From assembly GCA_036872755.1 (NCBI GenBank), contig JAVHNS010000006.1, positions 496,001 to 560,000 of the forward strand: 64,000 bases of DNA, in the 5' to 3' direction. This document shows, piece after piece, positions 51,855 through 64,000 of the stretch (positions are counted from its first letter, which is position 1; the number at the start of each line of letters is the position of its first letter). Source of the DNA: Orbilia blumenaviensis. Its lineage: Eukaryota > Ascomycota > Orbiliomycetes > Orbiliales > Orbiliaceae. The notes beneath the pieces are model-generated. The model was not told the DNA's origin. It was given only the letters and a program-made list of their open reading frames with translations, and made no database searches. Position numbers and translations under genes: made by a program.

Positions 51855-54152
51855 CTACTCAGTACTGGGCTTATACTCCGGTGGCCATTTAGCGGTAGGA
51901 ATACCCGTCCATAGTACACTGGGTCCATAGCGTGTTCTATGATATGCTTTAGAGTAGAGGTACCTGACAACATAAGGCATCGGGATCCCAGCGGAAAGTA
52001 GAGATGCTATAACTCCAGTAACTAATGGGGCTGCTAAAAATTCAGAGACTGGTCAGTTTCAGATTGTATTGGCAGACAGTAGGTTCCAATTAGAAATGCA
52101 CACTTCAGTCTGTGATTCAGACTTGGGGATGGGCTATCTAAGCCAAAATCTTGCGTTTTACGATAGCACACCAGTACTTATAAGCACTCACCAAACGATG
52201 TTCCGGAGGCAAGTGAGCATAGTCCTTTCTGTTCCTCCCAATACTCCCTAGTTTCCTCGTGCCACTGGCACGGCACTGTCATTTCAGTCGCCGGCGCTGA
52301 GATTTTTACAAAATCAGCCCGTTGAAATAGATAATCTCCACCAGCGTCAACACCTCCCACGACGACCAGTTTATTCGTCCAAGAAAGCTGTTTGCCATAA
52401 ACTCCTGGTATCCCATCCACAGCGGAGCCCTATTAATTTCAGTTAGCAGGGATTCGCATAATATCTATAAGTTCCTTCATAGAAATACTGAACGGAGTCT
52501 AACATCTCGCTTATTCCCAGCTATAGTTACAACTATGACATTAGGGAGCTTAATGAGCTCCTGAATGACATGCCACGTCAATACATTGAAGCTAGAATAG
52601 ATTGAGTGATAGGAATCAAAATGTGGGTTCCAGCGATAATACGTTTCGAAGTCGGAGGGATGAATGGAAATTGATATATTTATAATGCAGTTCCTCCTTC
52701 TGTTGTATCTGAGTATATGGTCATACGTTTTAAGCAACCCGTCAAGGAAAATATGGGGCGCATAGTTCCCGCGGCCATCGCGTACTTCAACGGGAATAAT
52801 CAGTGCGCGGGGCGCGAATCCAGTTATATCCCCCGCAATTTTGCTGATTACCCGTGCTCCGTGCACGAGCGCTCTTGAGTCCTCGGGCTCGACCCACAGG
52901 TCGTCGTCTACTGGAAAGCTACCCGCGTAAATACGTTGTCCATACGTAACGTCTTTGGTGACACCCTGTAATGCATTGCCAGTTCCTGGTCTTAGCAGTG
53001 TTTCCTGTCTATACGATAAAAGTAAAATCTCTCTTCGTCAGACTTCTAAGAACTAGTGGGGCTTTTATACCTTATGGTCCCAGGCATTCCCACAATCCAC
53101 CACGTAAATAACCTGACCTGAACCTCCGGATTTATAATTTACAAAGATATTGGGCAGTCTTCTGTCACGAATACCTGGGGGGTGAGATATCATCCTGTTT
53201 TCTTCGAGGCGGCCAGCTTCCTCCGAGACCCTTATGGCAGCCTTTTCTAGCACTGCATACGGTCTATGTATCGGTTCGGGAGTATCAACATTCTCTAGAT
53301 CAATATTGACGGTTTCAGGCCGTTCGGGAGTATCAACATTCTCTGGACCAATATTGACGATTTTAGGCTGTTCGGGATACTGGGTCTCAGACTCTCCCGG
53401 ACGCCATTTTTTATACTCTTCCGGAGGGGGTTCGATGCTTTCACCAATAGCGTCCAGGGTAGGCCGTTTCACGTCCCGTTTTCTTTGCCTCCCCGGTCCT
53501 GGTCTAAGCCATGGCGCAGTATCATGCTCGTTGTGCCACCAAAACTTCGTAAATCTTAATTTCCGGTAAACGTCTGACCCCAGCGTCGCTGGCCGTTTCA
53601 ACATCTTCTACAAGGGTTGCCATGCCATTAGTTCAAAATCCAAGTAGTATAATAAACTTATATAAAATTAATGGTATTCTCACAAAGATAGGTAAAGAAA
53701 TAACTAGCACTCACACCTTTGCCGAACTCTGAACTAAACTTCCAAATATGCTCATGATTACCCGCTAACATAACAATCTCAAAGCCTAGACACCCTAGAT
53801 GCTCACTTTCGATAGGGTAAATACTTGACTTCTTTCCTCTTGGCGGTGCAACTCCCCTGATATTCGATGCGGCGGTTATTACGCGCCTTTTTATAAATAT
53901 ATCTTTCCAGTAACTTGAAGCTACTGGAACAAAGTAGAGCTCGATATACTGGTCTACCGTTCCAATTTTTGAGTTCACTGTAATTAGGGGCATGGGTCTT
54001 TTCGGGACTTTGGGTGGTTTCGTAAACTTGGGCCCTTGTTTTTGCCATGGCCAACGGAAACGGGAAGCTGATGTGGAGCCAATGAAAAGTTGGAGAACTA
54101 AGAGAATTGTTCCGAAGAAGGTCGCGTATGTAGGGCCAACTATCGATCTCAT
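51855..54152 (-). CDS. Secreted subtilisin-like serine protease (S8), copy 2
   Basis: Coding order is 54152-53715, 53607-53071, 53004-52489, 52429-52192 and 52033-51855 (635 aa). Intron phases 0, 0, 0 and 1 equal those of the copy at 47375-49771. The signal segment is TYATFFGTILLVLQLFIGSTSAS. The N-terminal region shares GTVDQYIELY, YPIESEHLG and similar words with copy 1, followed by a charged linker with two near-identical repeats (53280-53350, containing VNI..ENVDTPE). The catalytic set is intact: Asp in VIYVVDCGN, His in LVHGARVISKIAG, Asn in VVTIAGNKRD, and Ser in SGTSFAAPLVTGVIASLLS, completed across the last intron. The last exon (59 codons) was too fragmented to stand out as a long frame. 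A role in secreted proteolysis is inferred. Confidence 0.78.
53271..53370 (-). repeat. Short tandem coding repeat in the subtilase copy 2 linker
   Basis: Two near-identical units of about 54 bp (GAGTATCAACATTCTCT... on the plus strand at about 53279 and again at about 53327) encode repeated VNI-[GD]-x-ENVDTPE segments. The duplication is in frame and recent-looking at DNA level. Confidence 0.75.
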
Positions 54153-55556
54153 CGTAGGAAACGTTCCAATAAGCTATATGAGCTTTATATTTTTCTCTCC
54201 TGTGCTCCTCCACTGGTAGATGCAATTTCCAAGGCGGGGGTAACGGTGGTTGTTAGGATAAACCTTCAAGGGGCTTGGAATTGCCGGTAATTTTTAAATC
54301 GTCAAATCATATGGAAAAGGTAACCAGGTAATATCAGCGTGCATAGAAGTATATATAACGCCCATAGTGTTAACATGTTACAGGAAATACCGTGCGTCCA
54401 TGGCTATATATATCAGAAAAGAGTGCGCCAAGCAGATTTCTAGCATTTCTTAGTTGGCGGGTTTAATTCAGTTACGAGACCGAACCTTAATCATTCAGTT
54501 CCACCCACTTCATAATGCAACGTATAGGATTGTTGCATGTTGCCGTCACGAGGCGAGGGTAACCCAACGCATAAAACTGTTGCATTTTGTCTCACCAAAT
54601 AGTCAGCGCCCCAATCTAGAAGGCATCATTTAGCTTTTGAACTCAAGCAAGTTCTGGAATTCGAAATGTACCCCGCAAGATCGATATCATGCAGCGGTCG
54701 TGTATACACTTAGCTTTTCAGGAATATTGATTTTTACACAGTCGTACTTTCAGAATACAAGCTCGTAAGTTAGTTCCGGCCAGTCTCGGTCCAGAAGTAT
54801 AACGTCAATCAGCGTTTACGACGCAACGATGTTTAGGTGGTGCCCCGACTGGTACTTAAGGTATATGAAATGTATTGCATTGCATTACGACGGCGGCTCA
54901 GACGGAATCCCGGTATGAACCCAACCTTTGGCTGCGAGACTGATTCAATTTGCCTACTCACTTAAGTACTAGATACCTAGGTATTTAGTGGATGATGTCA
55001 ACTAAATAACCCACACCATTAAAGCGTTAATGCCTATAGAAGTTGGGTCTGATCCACAGAGAAAAAAATTTTAAATCCGGGAAACCCTGCCTCGCATAAA
55101 TGGCCCGCAGTACAATGAATAAGCGATATGTCGGCAATTTTACGCCTCGAAACATTTGCTACAAAACATAGTTTCGAAAGGAATAGAAACCCCTAGGATC
55201 TCGCTGCATTTACTAATATTGTATTACGAGACAGGCATAACACTCGCGGTACGTACTGTGCCTACGCGTGAGCCCTTCGAGTTCTCTAGATGTCGTCAGC
55301 TATTACGTCAAAGTTTCACAATAGCTGCTATGTGAGATACCAGGACCCAGAAAAAGGGCCTACTAGGGCCAGGACTATAATTCTGCAATGAAATAAAAAT
55401 TATAATTCACCTTCCGGCCTACTATGGTTAGTAATATAACTTTGTATCTTGATACTGCGCCAAGCCACTCGATGGTGCCGACATCCCTCGGGTCCTCATA
55501 GCCCACGGTCATAAGGAAGAAACTCTCAAATCGCAAAAGATAGGCATCACACATCC
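54153..55556. other. Intergenic, no gene supported
   Basis: Dense stops in all frames. One TACCTAGGTA word occurs near 54975. The left part must hold the promoter of the subtilase gene, and the right part the 3' flank of STT3. Confidence 0.6.
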
Positions 55557-58089
55557 TTAAATCCTAACAGCCCTTCTCCCCTTCTTTCCCCCTGCTCTCC
55601 CCGCCAACCCGGTTTTCTTCCCCTTTTTCTTCCCGGCCTCGAAAGCCGAGACTGCAAAGTGATCTCTCCCAAACTGGTCGAGATCCTTCACTTTATAAAT
55701 CCTCACGATCCAGTTTTCGCTAGTAAACGCCTCATCGAGCGTATGTAGCACAGGGCCTTCAGATGGAAGCTTGGCGCCACGGACACGATCTTGCGCTGAC
55801 CCGGGCGGGAAAAGTGACGCGAATTTGTAATACGACATTTTATACCTATAATTCTTTGTCAGCAGGTGCTCTTTCCAAAAATTTTGGTTACATATAGAAC
55901 CGAGACTCACATCAAGCTGTTCTTCATTGTATCTGTCGCCTCGGCATCAACTTTATACTCCCCTCTGGCTGTGAAGAACTTCCGCTCCTGAACTTCAGCC
56001 GGCCAAACACCCTCTGCAATCCTCACCATCCATAAAAATTTATTAATATCATCTCCGCTATATCCCAACAGTCCTCCGAAGATAACGAGAACATAATCAA
56101 CTTCGTGTTTCCTCAAAATATCGTAACTGACTTCCTCCCTACTCGCCATAGCCTTTCCAACGGTGGCGATGTGAGTGTTATTCCACGTGTTGTTGTCAAC
56201 GAGGGTGGTTCGATCAGCCATGCCACCGATCTGATAGCCGTAGTCCCACCAGGACATAATCTTGGCATCGGAAGGTGTATTCTTGCGAAGCCAGTAGTAG
56301 GCCTCACGGAAGTCATCGATGATATGCTGGGAACCGTCAGGCATACGGGATGCCAAAACAACAGAAGGTGAAGAATAGGCATTCGAGGTGACCCAGGTGC
56401 AGTGGAGGACGAATAGGACAAGATAGACGGAAAAGGCAGCAATAACCGCGATTTTGGATGTGATACTATAAATGCCGATAAATGGCGCCTTGGAAGATAG
56501 AAAGCCGCCGCCAGAAAGTTCCTTCGCTTTCTTAGACTTCTTAGAGTCCGAGTCTTCATCCTGTTCCTCAGGGCTGTCGATTTCGAGATAGGTATCGAAG
56601 ATAGAGCTGACGGTAATAGCGGCGGTGACACAAACAATTGGAGTCAAAGTGAGCATGAGACGAACCATGACGCCGGCAAAGTAACTGGCCATGACGGAGT
56701 ATACGATGATGAAAACATGCTCATCCCTCAATTGACGGAAACACAAGTATACACCAGCAGGGAAGAGCCAAATCAACATATTAAGATCAAAGAAGAATGA
56801 CGGCCAAGCGGTGGGTTGATGCTCGGAGACGGATGCAATAATGGGAATGTGAATCTTAGCGTAGCCGGTATCCCAGAGAGAGTAGAAACGACCAGACCAC
56901 GGGGCAATCACACCAGTAACGGTGAGGGTGACCAGGCCAGTGAAAGCAACAACGGTGATAAGAATCACAAGGGCGCGCAGGAGAGTATTGAACTGCTTGG
57001 ATGGGACCTGGCCGCGGAGATAGTCGACAAACGCAACCAACTGAATGAGCCCGAAGATTCCCAGCGCGGCCATATGCTCGCTGGTTTTAACCGGCAAGAA
57101 ACCAACGAATGGGACTTGCATGCTGGCCAAAGTTCCCAAAGCATACCAACTAGAGTAGGCAACGTAGATCCGACCAGAATACCTGCCCATTAAGATGAGA
57201 ACGAACACATGGAGAGGGATCAAGTTAGTAATAAACACATATCCACCCCAGGCAGACACCATGTAAAAGTAGAAGAGGGCGCAGAGACCACCCCACATAG
57301 CAGATCCGAGCTTAGCAGCCTTGATCCAGAGGTAGAAGGTGAACATGAGCAAGAAAATAGCAATGGCTTCGTTATCGTAGCTGCCAGCAACGGAGCGGGA
57401 GATGTAACCGGGGGCGATCCCCATGAAAGCGGCAGCCAGCAAACCAGCACCACTATCCTTCATCTCCTTAGTAAAAAGGTACGTAGCAAAAGCAGTCAGA
57501 CCGCTGAAACCGGGGGCGAGCAGGACACATATGTTCCTGATGTCGACAGGGAGGGAGATCATTCGGAGAGCGTGCCAGATGGCACCAGATGTGACCATAA
57601 GGCCGGGATAGAGAGTACCGCCGGTGACACGACCAAGAGGATACCATGTTCCTAACAACAAAAATTAGAAGCCTTATCAACCATATGGAGAGAACCGACA
57701 TACGGTCATCAAACCAGTTCCAGAAGTCGAAAAAGCCATGCTTGACGAGATATTTGGATGCCCTGAAGTTGAACCACGGGTCGACTATAACCATTATTAA
57801 CACGTCTACAAAGACCAATCGATATCAAATACGCGATATAGAAACATACACTCGTGAATAATGGACTCAAACCCTAGTCAGTCGTGTCACCAGTTAGCAT
57901 GTACCGTCCAGTACCCCCCAGTCTTCAGATACCCCACGTGTGCAAACAGCAGGACGTACGAATGACAGAAAACAATCTGCTAGCAACGGCAGCAGCAGCA
58001 ATTGTGAGTAGAATAACGACTCTTAGAATACTGCGGACGCTTTCGGTGGACGCCGGGTCCTTAAATAGTTTCGATTTCGCCGTCGACAT
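55557..58089 (-). CDS. STT3: Oligosaccharyltransferase catalytic subunit STT3
   Basis: Coding order is 58089-57960, 57873-57850, 57784-57704, 57651-55911 and 55845-55557 (754 aa), with phases 1, 1, 1 and 2. STT3 transfers the dolichol-linked glycan to Asn in NxS/T sequons in the ER lumen as the core of the OST complex. Features seen are a first transmembrane helix (LRVVILLTIAAAAVASRLF), the EFDPWFNFR DxD-type motif built from the 24-base second exon and the third exon, and many further membrane segments. The catalytic MSWWDYGYQIG lies near residue 560, after which comes the DNNTWNNTH region containing sequons. The C-terminus is lysine-rich (AGKKKGKKTG..GKKGRR). The last intron splits MKNSLM from YKMSYYKF. 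This looks like an intact essential gene. Confidence 0.95.
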
Positions 58090-59371
58090 GATGTGTGTGA
58101 TGCGTTTGGATGACGCTGGAGGAAGAGGTAAAGAGGCGAGGTGAAGCTCACAAGGAGCCGACGGGAGGGAAGGACACCGATTGACACGCCAGGACCAGCC
58201 AATTGACTCCCTTTTAGGTCAACCGAGGTCGTGCAGGCCGGTGAAGTTGAGTGGGTGATGTTGATGATAATGGTGATGCTATTCTGAGGAGGTGGAATAG
58301 TAATTGGCTGACGTCGGCAGTAGCAGCACGGCCATTTTTGAGACCTGTCCTTTCCGCCCGCCAATTTGTTGGTGTCGTCAACGCGCCATCCTGGACGCCA
58401 AGCCTTTGACTCAAGACCTCTCTAAGGTAGTACAACGTCGTAACTAGGTAGTATGCGTGTGTATGGCGCCCGGCGCCCAGCTACATAATTAGGTATATAT
58501 TATATGCCTGTAGACTGTCGACTGTGCCGGAGCAAATGGGCTTCTTGAACATCATTGTTTTAATCCAATTATAATTATAATTGATTAGAATAGCTTGGCG
58601 ATATTGTATTGTCGACGATAATACCGGTATAACATACCATCTTCATCTCGACTCAACAAAACCCTTCAATTCAATCAAATATCATTTCAGTGTGCCGTAC
58701 ATTCATAGAAAGATACAGGTATTTAAGCACTTAAGTAGACAATGGAAAGTGATATGTTGAAGCCCTAGGGCCCTAGGACCACTATAGTTCGTTAAAACCA
58801 AAGGAGTCGGGCCAGATTTATTACGTATATTACAGCTAAGCTAAGTTACACCAGGTGATATCTGCTGCGAGACTATACTATAGCTAGCCGACTACGCAAG
58901 ATATCAATCTGTCCCCTACACATGTATACAGTTAGCATCCCATATGGTCGCAAACAGGCTTCGATTCAACCAACTATACCACCCTCCAACTCTAAACCTA
59001 CCCCATTTTAGCTCGCCGGCAACATCATTATCACCATATGCATGTACGTAGGCATGACCCAAGACCTCACACTTAAGATCAGGTGGGGTTAATACTTTAT
59101 GCGTGCAATAATACGACATTTATGCAAGTGGGACATACTGTTTCTCGCTGCACAAGAGTTAGCTAGTTTAAAACTTTTGGCAACTAATTATGCCTGTGTG
59201 ATGATAGGCTTCCTGACGGTGACATTAACGTATTTATACAAACTAACAAAAGCGGGAGATTCAACAGAGGATAATCAATAAAGAGAAGACAAAAGAAAGA
59301 AAATGAACCAAAGCGCGGGCTATGTACTCCAAACTCACAGCATTAAATAAAATAAAAAATAAAAACTTGAG
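58090..59371. other. Intergenic, no gene supported
   Basis: Upstream region of STT3 followed by AT-rich sequence. The short frames at 58916-59281 have no motif. Confidence 0.55.
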
Positions 59372-59766
59372 TTAATAGAGAGGGAACAAGATAAGAGAAG
59401 AAACAAAGAACCCCTCCTTAAAGTAGTGAATAACGCCATCAAATCCATAAATATGGCTCCAACGGGTCTCGTAAATCAGCCTCGGTCCAACTAGCCAAAT
59501 AATCCAAGCATCTCCGTATTCGTTCCAGGTCCGCTTCTCTTTACTCCCGGTTGGTGGGGTAGAAGACGAGGCCAGGTAGAAGAGCCTTACTTGCTACCAT
59601 AATCTCCTCTTCGTAAAAACAAGAGTTTTGGGAGTGTTGGCCCAAGATCCCAATCGTCATATCGCCATTTTCGTCGACCCTGTTATACATATAGACCCTT
59701 TGAAGCTCCTAGCAAGATGTATTGGCCTCCTTCGGCAGACTCTGTGGAGGCGGAGGCGGAATGGTC
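59372..59766 (-). pseudogene. Probable relic of an unrecognised gene (stop and frame change)
   Basis: On the minus strand, coding-like sequence runs from an acceptor-like TTGTAG at about 59767. It has one in-frame TAG at 59709-59711, then 55 open codons to a TAA at 59541 (including ENGDMTIGILGQ and ALLPGLVFYPTNRE). From there a second frame continues as strongly coding-like text (TWNEYGDAWIIWLVGPRL, HIYGFDGVIHYF) to a stop at 59372. No intron of workable length joins the two frames, so a frameshift is more likely. The stop could come from a C-to-T change. The family was not recognised. A spliced functional gene with tiny introns cannot be fully excluded. Confidence 0.4.
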
Positions 59767-62700
59767 CTACAAATAGCCCGCGTGTCAGTTTTAACCTTAT
59801 AGCTGAATCTTCAATTAGCAAAAACTGTTTCTGATTTAGACTAACAGTTTGGGGCCCTTCGAAGAACCCGCCTCAACCGGAGATACGAGTGTATTTGTGT
59901 AAACGATCCTTTGGTATGACTTTGGTATTTGAAGCATTTGAGATGCCCTGACCTTTGTCAACGAGCTTGAAGGCTGTAGGGTTCGTGCTGGATTCATCTT
60001 TGAACAGTTTTATTTCTCTTCGAAGTATTTTGGACAATTAACACTAGAGGGAGGCGTTATAGTTCGCAATGTACCGTATACTGGTGGCAAAGATGGTGAT
60101 TTCAGTTAAACTCTTAAATATTAATGAAGATAATATAGCTGACCGGACGAAAAACACGATCTCTAGCTGCCCCTTCATCCGGAACCAAATGCTGCGGGGC
60201 AGAGTTGCAACATATATACTACCCCTGTGGGCTGATCATGGCCCCACCTTTGGACATTGCACATGCATACATGCCTTACGATCGAGTAAACAGGTTAACA
60301 TCTTCTGATAAAAGATGAGGTGTTTTTCTCCGTCTGGGTTGACATTTACAAAATTAATTTCTCGGTCACGTTCAGTTTATTCAATACCCGAATTGGCATA
60401 TGTCACCGATTTCTACCCACGATTTCTGCCGTGACCCTCGGAGAGATGCGGGAAATGGATTTGGGGGGTCGTGTGCATTCTGTGGAGTGGGACGAGGGAT
60501 GTAGACTAGTGGCTCCAACGGGGATACGGAATTATGTTGCCCAGAGGGAAGGTTGTGGTCAAGTAAAGTTTGGGGCGCCGCAGCTGGAAGATGTCCACGA
60601 AAGGATATTAAATTTCCGTATATGGATTACTTCTAAATTAATTTCTGTGCTGTCAAGAATGTCAGGTCGGATTCGAGATCTTTCAAAAAATACCCCTAGA
60701 ACATCCGGACCCAGTAACCCAAAGACATACGAGGAAATCACAGCTTCGATGTCGGCAGCATGAATCTTGCAGAAACTAAATTCCGAGATCAATAAATTAA
60801 TATATATAATTATATAATACGCGCGACCGGCGACCTGGCTCGACTCCACCTTCCGGCCGGAAATTCCTCAACGGGCCGACACCGCTGCACGCCGAACAAG
60901 TCGGTTCATCGTGGGGGTACCTTCATATCAAACTTGGTACTTAGTATAGTAGTTTCAGCTGTAGATTTGCGAGGCCGAATGACCGAGATTACATCCCGGT
61001 GTTCCGATATATACTTAAATTCCCGAACCTGGCACCGGGAACGCCACCGACCCAGGTATTGATAGTACCTCGGCCCGCCAGAACGCCTCCGCGTTATGGA
61101 ATCAGTCAAGCTTTGAAAGAAAATGATTTTATCATAGCTGCTTGAACCTTGAATACATCAGAATCGGGTTTTTCTGTTAGAAATTTGTATGTCCGAATCA
61201 TACGATCGTCCCTGCGGCTGGTCATTAGCCAAAATTGATTTAAATCTGCCCCTCGTTGGATGGCCAAAAATAAGCTTTGTGCACGGGCGCTTGCACTTGC
61301 TCTCCCTTTTGTTCCAAGCAAAAAGTAGCTACAAGTTCGCTATAATATTAATAGCTACTTACAACTGTTTAGCAATCTCTTTCCAGTCCCGGAGAATATG
61401 AGTATATATATATCGCTAGGCGACAATTGACGGTATCTTAGAATTAAATTATTGGGGTATTCCGCAGGAACATCGAAGTCGATAACGGGCAATGCAGTGA
61501 GACGAGCAAGATCCTTGATCGCAAACAAAATGGAGGTAAGCGAATCCTTTCGGATCCAGTTCCTGTTTCAGCGTTAATGTATTTGGATAACACGAAAGAG
61601 TTTGAAGTTCTCACTGCCATAACCTGTTGGAGAATTTCAATTTGCCAAACTACAGACGAATTCAAGTCGACTCCCTTGGCAGGCTAATCAGCTGCACAGC
61701 TGATACAATATGCAGTACAATGCTATGCAAATGGTTGCATTTCCCCGTCTGACACAGGCATTCAGGGTCCAAAGAGATACACCGTTATATTCAAATAGGC
61801 AAATACGTACCTGAATCGAACCGAAGCTTGCAGAATCAAATTGGTCTTTTCAACATCTAGACATAATAAATAATAGGTACCCCATCCGAGGACTACATCG
61901 GTCAAGCGATACATTAATTCGTCGCTTGCGCTGCGCCTGTGCATGCGAAAGCAGGTTAATTTCAACGGCAGGGTCAGGACGTCTCTATAGCTACAAGTTA
62001 GCGAACGAACAACGCCGGTTTGCACTTGTAAGCTTGTGAACTGAGAATGCCTCGGTTAGCCTGTGGTTCCTTGAGGTCAACTGTTAATGGGTCATAAGAC
62101 ATGCCTCTATATGCACTCACACTAATGCAGGCTATGGTTATAGGAACCCGACTGGGAAGCATAAATGATACCGTCTTTCAGGCCGTACTGTATACGTCAA
62201 GAGCTATTGTGATTCTCCTAAAATACAGCTGCACGGTGCCCCATTGCGTCGGGTTACACAGTCTATCGTTCGCAACATTGCATCAGCGTCATGCAAAGAA
62301 ACCCCTGACTAGGATGACACTGACGATCTGTGTCACCCAAACAACACAGTTACCGGCAACTGACATCAACCCTAGACCGGGGCGATTAGTACGAGGTAGT
62401 ACCACAGCCTGCCCTCCGGCCCCAATACAACAATGCGACGAGGCTACCAATTCTCGAGTTCTACATACTGAGTAGCCAGTGGGCGTTCTACCCATGTGCA
62501 CCCGTAGGAGAGCTCCAACATTACCAACATCCAGATCGACACCCTAGCCTATACATAACAAGTAATCTCGGTTTGTAGTAGCCTGTGTCATGCAAGCCTA
62601 GCCACCGACGGAACAACATCGATCCTGCACTGTATATAAGATTATATGCACGTGTGCACGTATGTATATTATTTCCATGTCCAACCGGGGGGCTTTTCAT

Positions 62701-63414
62701 GGGATTTCGTTTCAGGAAAATGTTGCAGTTGGAGACCAAAACAGATTGGAGGAGCATCGATACAACTGAATGGGTCTTCAGCATCAAGTTTTTGGTAATT
62801 TTATGGTAATAATATATTACTACGGCCTGAGTTAAGCTTGTTCCTTGCTTCGATATTTGCGCGAATCTGCTAGCTGTGCCAGACGTACGGATATGTATAC
62901 TTGTCTTGGATATATCATGATCCTGTGCTCGGAAAGGTCGTCGAGGAAGGCCAAGCGTGCGCATATGCATCAAGCGAGCCGACAAATCGACCTTCCCGAA
63001 CCACTCGAGCTGACGAAATGCGGAAAGAAAGAAAGAGAAAATAATCGGTTCCCGATAAGCTTGATTTAAGCCCACGACTTAGATCTTTGTCAGAAAACAA
63101 GACATTGGCAGCATCTGGATCTCGATGTCTTTCAGTAGCGTCATGCCGACCCGCCGCTCCACCTGCCATTCATGGAGTTCCCTGCCATGTACTCCCTGTT
63201 CAAAGCATCCCCATAACGCAGGAAAATAAATTTGCGTTTTATTGGCAATAACATTGGTAGGGAAGTCAGTTAAATATATACCCCGCTGTGCTTCCATCCC
63301 ATGAATCGCTCTTTCCCACGTTTAGGCTTTCGTAGGGCCAACTCCTTCCCATGATCGTGAAGACCGACTCAATTTATTGCAGGCGAGCTCTCTAAAATCT
63401 TCTACACAAAAACC
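59767..63414. other. 3.6 kb without supported genes
   Basis: Frames of 60-180 codons exist (60320-60763 +, 60906-61321 -, 61762-62025 -, 62521-63075 -), but they have no recognisable motif or splice partner. The minus-strand stretch 61800-62040 followed by a GTACGT donor is the most coding-like. The final 300 bases include the promoter of the GMC gene. Confidence 0.45.
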
Positions 63415-64000
63415 ATGCGCGCGGTCACCACAACATTGCTCCAGCTCTTGCTGGCAGTAAACACACTCTCTTCACCTATCGACAAACGTGTCGTCCTTAC
63501 CGGTTACGAATACGTTGTGGTTGGCTCTGGCGGCGGTGGCGGGCCAGTCGCAGCCCGCCTCGCCAGGTTGGGACATAAAGTCCTCCTCCTTGAAGCTGGT
63601 GATGACCAAGGCGCAAATATCGTCGAACGAGTCCCTGCTTTCCATGCGCTTTCTACAGTGGATGAGTCCATGAGATGGGACTTCTATGTCAACCACTACT
63701 CAGACCCCACCCGCCAATCCAGAGATTCGAAAACAGTTTATCAGTTCCCTAATGGCACTGAATATATTGGACTCAGTCCACCGGCCGGTGCATCGATAAA
63801 GGGTATCCTATACCCGAGAGCCGGAACCCTAGGTGGATGCGGGTCTCACAATGCACTTATCACGGTAGCGCCCCACGAAAGCGATTGGAACTACATCCAA
63901 AGCATCACAGGCGACAATTCTTGGGCAGCATCAAACATGAAACAGTACTTCGAACGTATCGAAAAGGTCAATTATGACCCGAACAGTATTGTCGGACACG
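63415..64000 (+). CDS. Secreted GMC oxidoreductase (5' part)
   Basis: The frame is open from ATG at 63415 to the right edge (195 codons, truncated). The N-terminus MRAVTTTLLQLLLAVNTLSS is a signal peptide, followed by a dibasic KR site. The FAD-binding Rossmann motif is YVVVGSGGGGGPVAARLA with LLLEAG at the end of the second beta strand. LYPRAGTLGGCGSHNALIT matches the GMC signature that contacts the flavin. The family (CAZy AA3 and relatives) oxidises alcohols or sugars and can supply hydrogen peroxide to lignocellulose enzymes. The C-terminal substrate domain and the catalytic His pair are beyond the window, so the substrate cannot be named. Confidence 0.9.
   Translation, partial: MRAVTTTLLQLLLAVNTLSSPIDKRVVLTGYEYVVVGSGGGGGPVAARLARLGHKVLLLEAGDDQGANIVERVPAFHALSTVDESMRWDFYVNHYSDPTRQSRDSKTVYQFPNGTEYIGLSPPAGASIKGILYPRAGTLGGCGSHNALITVAPHESDWNYIQSITGDNSWAASNMKQYFERIEKVNYDPNSIVGH

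Noticed and set aside
56105..57655. Plus-strand frames antisense to STT3
   Set aside because: Shadows of the real gene; no start context or motif.
60320..60763. 147-codon plus-strand frame
   Set aside because: No domain, no signal peptide and no splice context. A fragment of an old gene is possible but unsupported.
61762..62040. Coding-like minus-strand stretch ending at a GTACGT donor
   Set aside because: No downstream exon in phase was found, and no family was recognised.
62521..63075. 184-codon minus-strand frame upstream of the GMC gene
   Set aside because: No motif, unusual composition, and several antisense frames of similar length.

Overview
The window is nuclear DNA of a filamentous ascomycete (Pezizomycotina, probably Leotiomycetes; the class is inferred from gene content and style, not proven). 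The evidence is short GT..AG introns of about 50-160 bp with CTAAC/CTGAC-like branch points, plus an Ssb-type Hsp70, an STT3 oligosaccharyltransferase, an Ams1-type vacuolar alpha-mannosidase and a Mil1/DUF726 protein in their fungal forms. Gene-dense blocks alternate with long AT-rich or featureless blocks. Exon joins given here were derived by hand from frame, phase and splice signals. For every complete model the summed exon length is a multiple of three.

Layout. 1-3960 (+): 3' part of a large VWA-domain gene, truncated by the window edge, with RNA polymerase II CTD-like heptads. 4755-5395: a palindromic, MITE-like element. 7097-8322 (+): a secreted CAP/PR-1 protein with a Tyr/Gln/Asn/Ser-rich tail. 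9628-11027 and 13483-14562 (+): two diverged paralogs of an unrecognised small family with conserved intron positions and phases, in a poor AT-rich block. 17515-18517 (-): a C2H2-like zinc-finger gene. About 18.5-25 kb holds nothing I can support. 25056-27734 (+): a coiled-coil protein starting with a myristoylation-like motif.

The second half has the conserved core genes: AMS1 (29809-33348, -), a MIL1-like putative lipase (35269-40089, -), SSB-type Hsp70 (42422-44750, -), a BTB protein (45763-46931, +), two neighbouring secreted subtilisin-like proteases of the same exon plan (47375-49771 and 51855-54152, -), STT3 (55557-58089, -), a probable pseudogene (59372-59766, -), and the 5' end of a secreted GMC oxidoreductase running off the right edge (63415-64000, +).

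The genes do not form one pathway. Secretory and vacuolar functions recur: STT3 N-glycosylates secreted proteins in the ER, Ams1 trims mannose in the vacuole, and Mil1 is linked to clathrin-adaptor traffic. The PR-1 protein, the two subtilases and the GMC enzyme are predicted secreted products. I found no complete tRNA, rRNA or CRISPR array. I see no autonomous transposon ORF.
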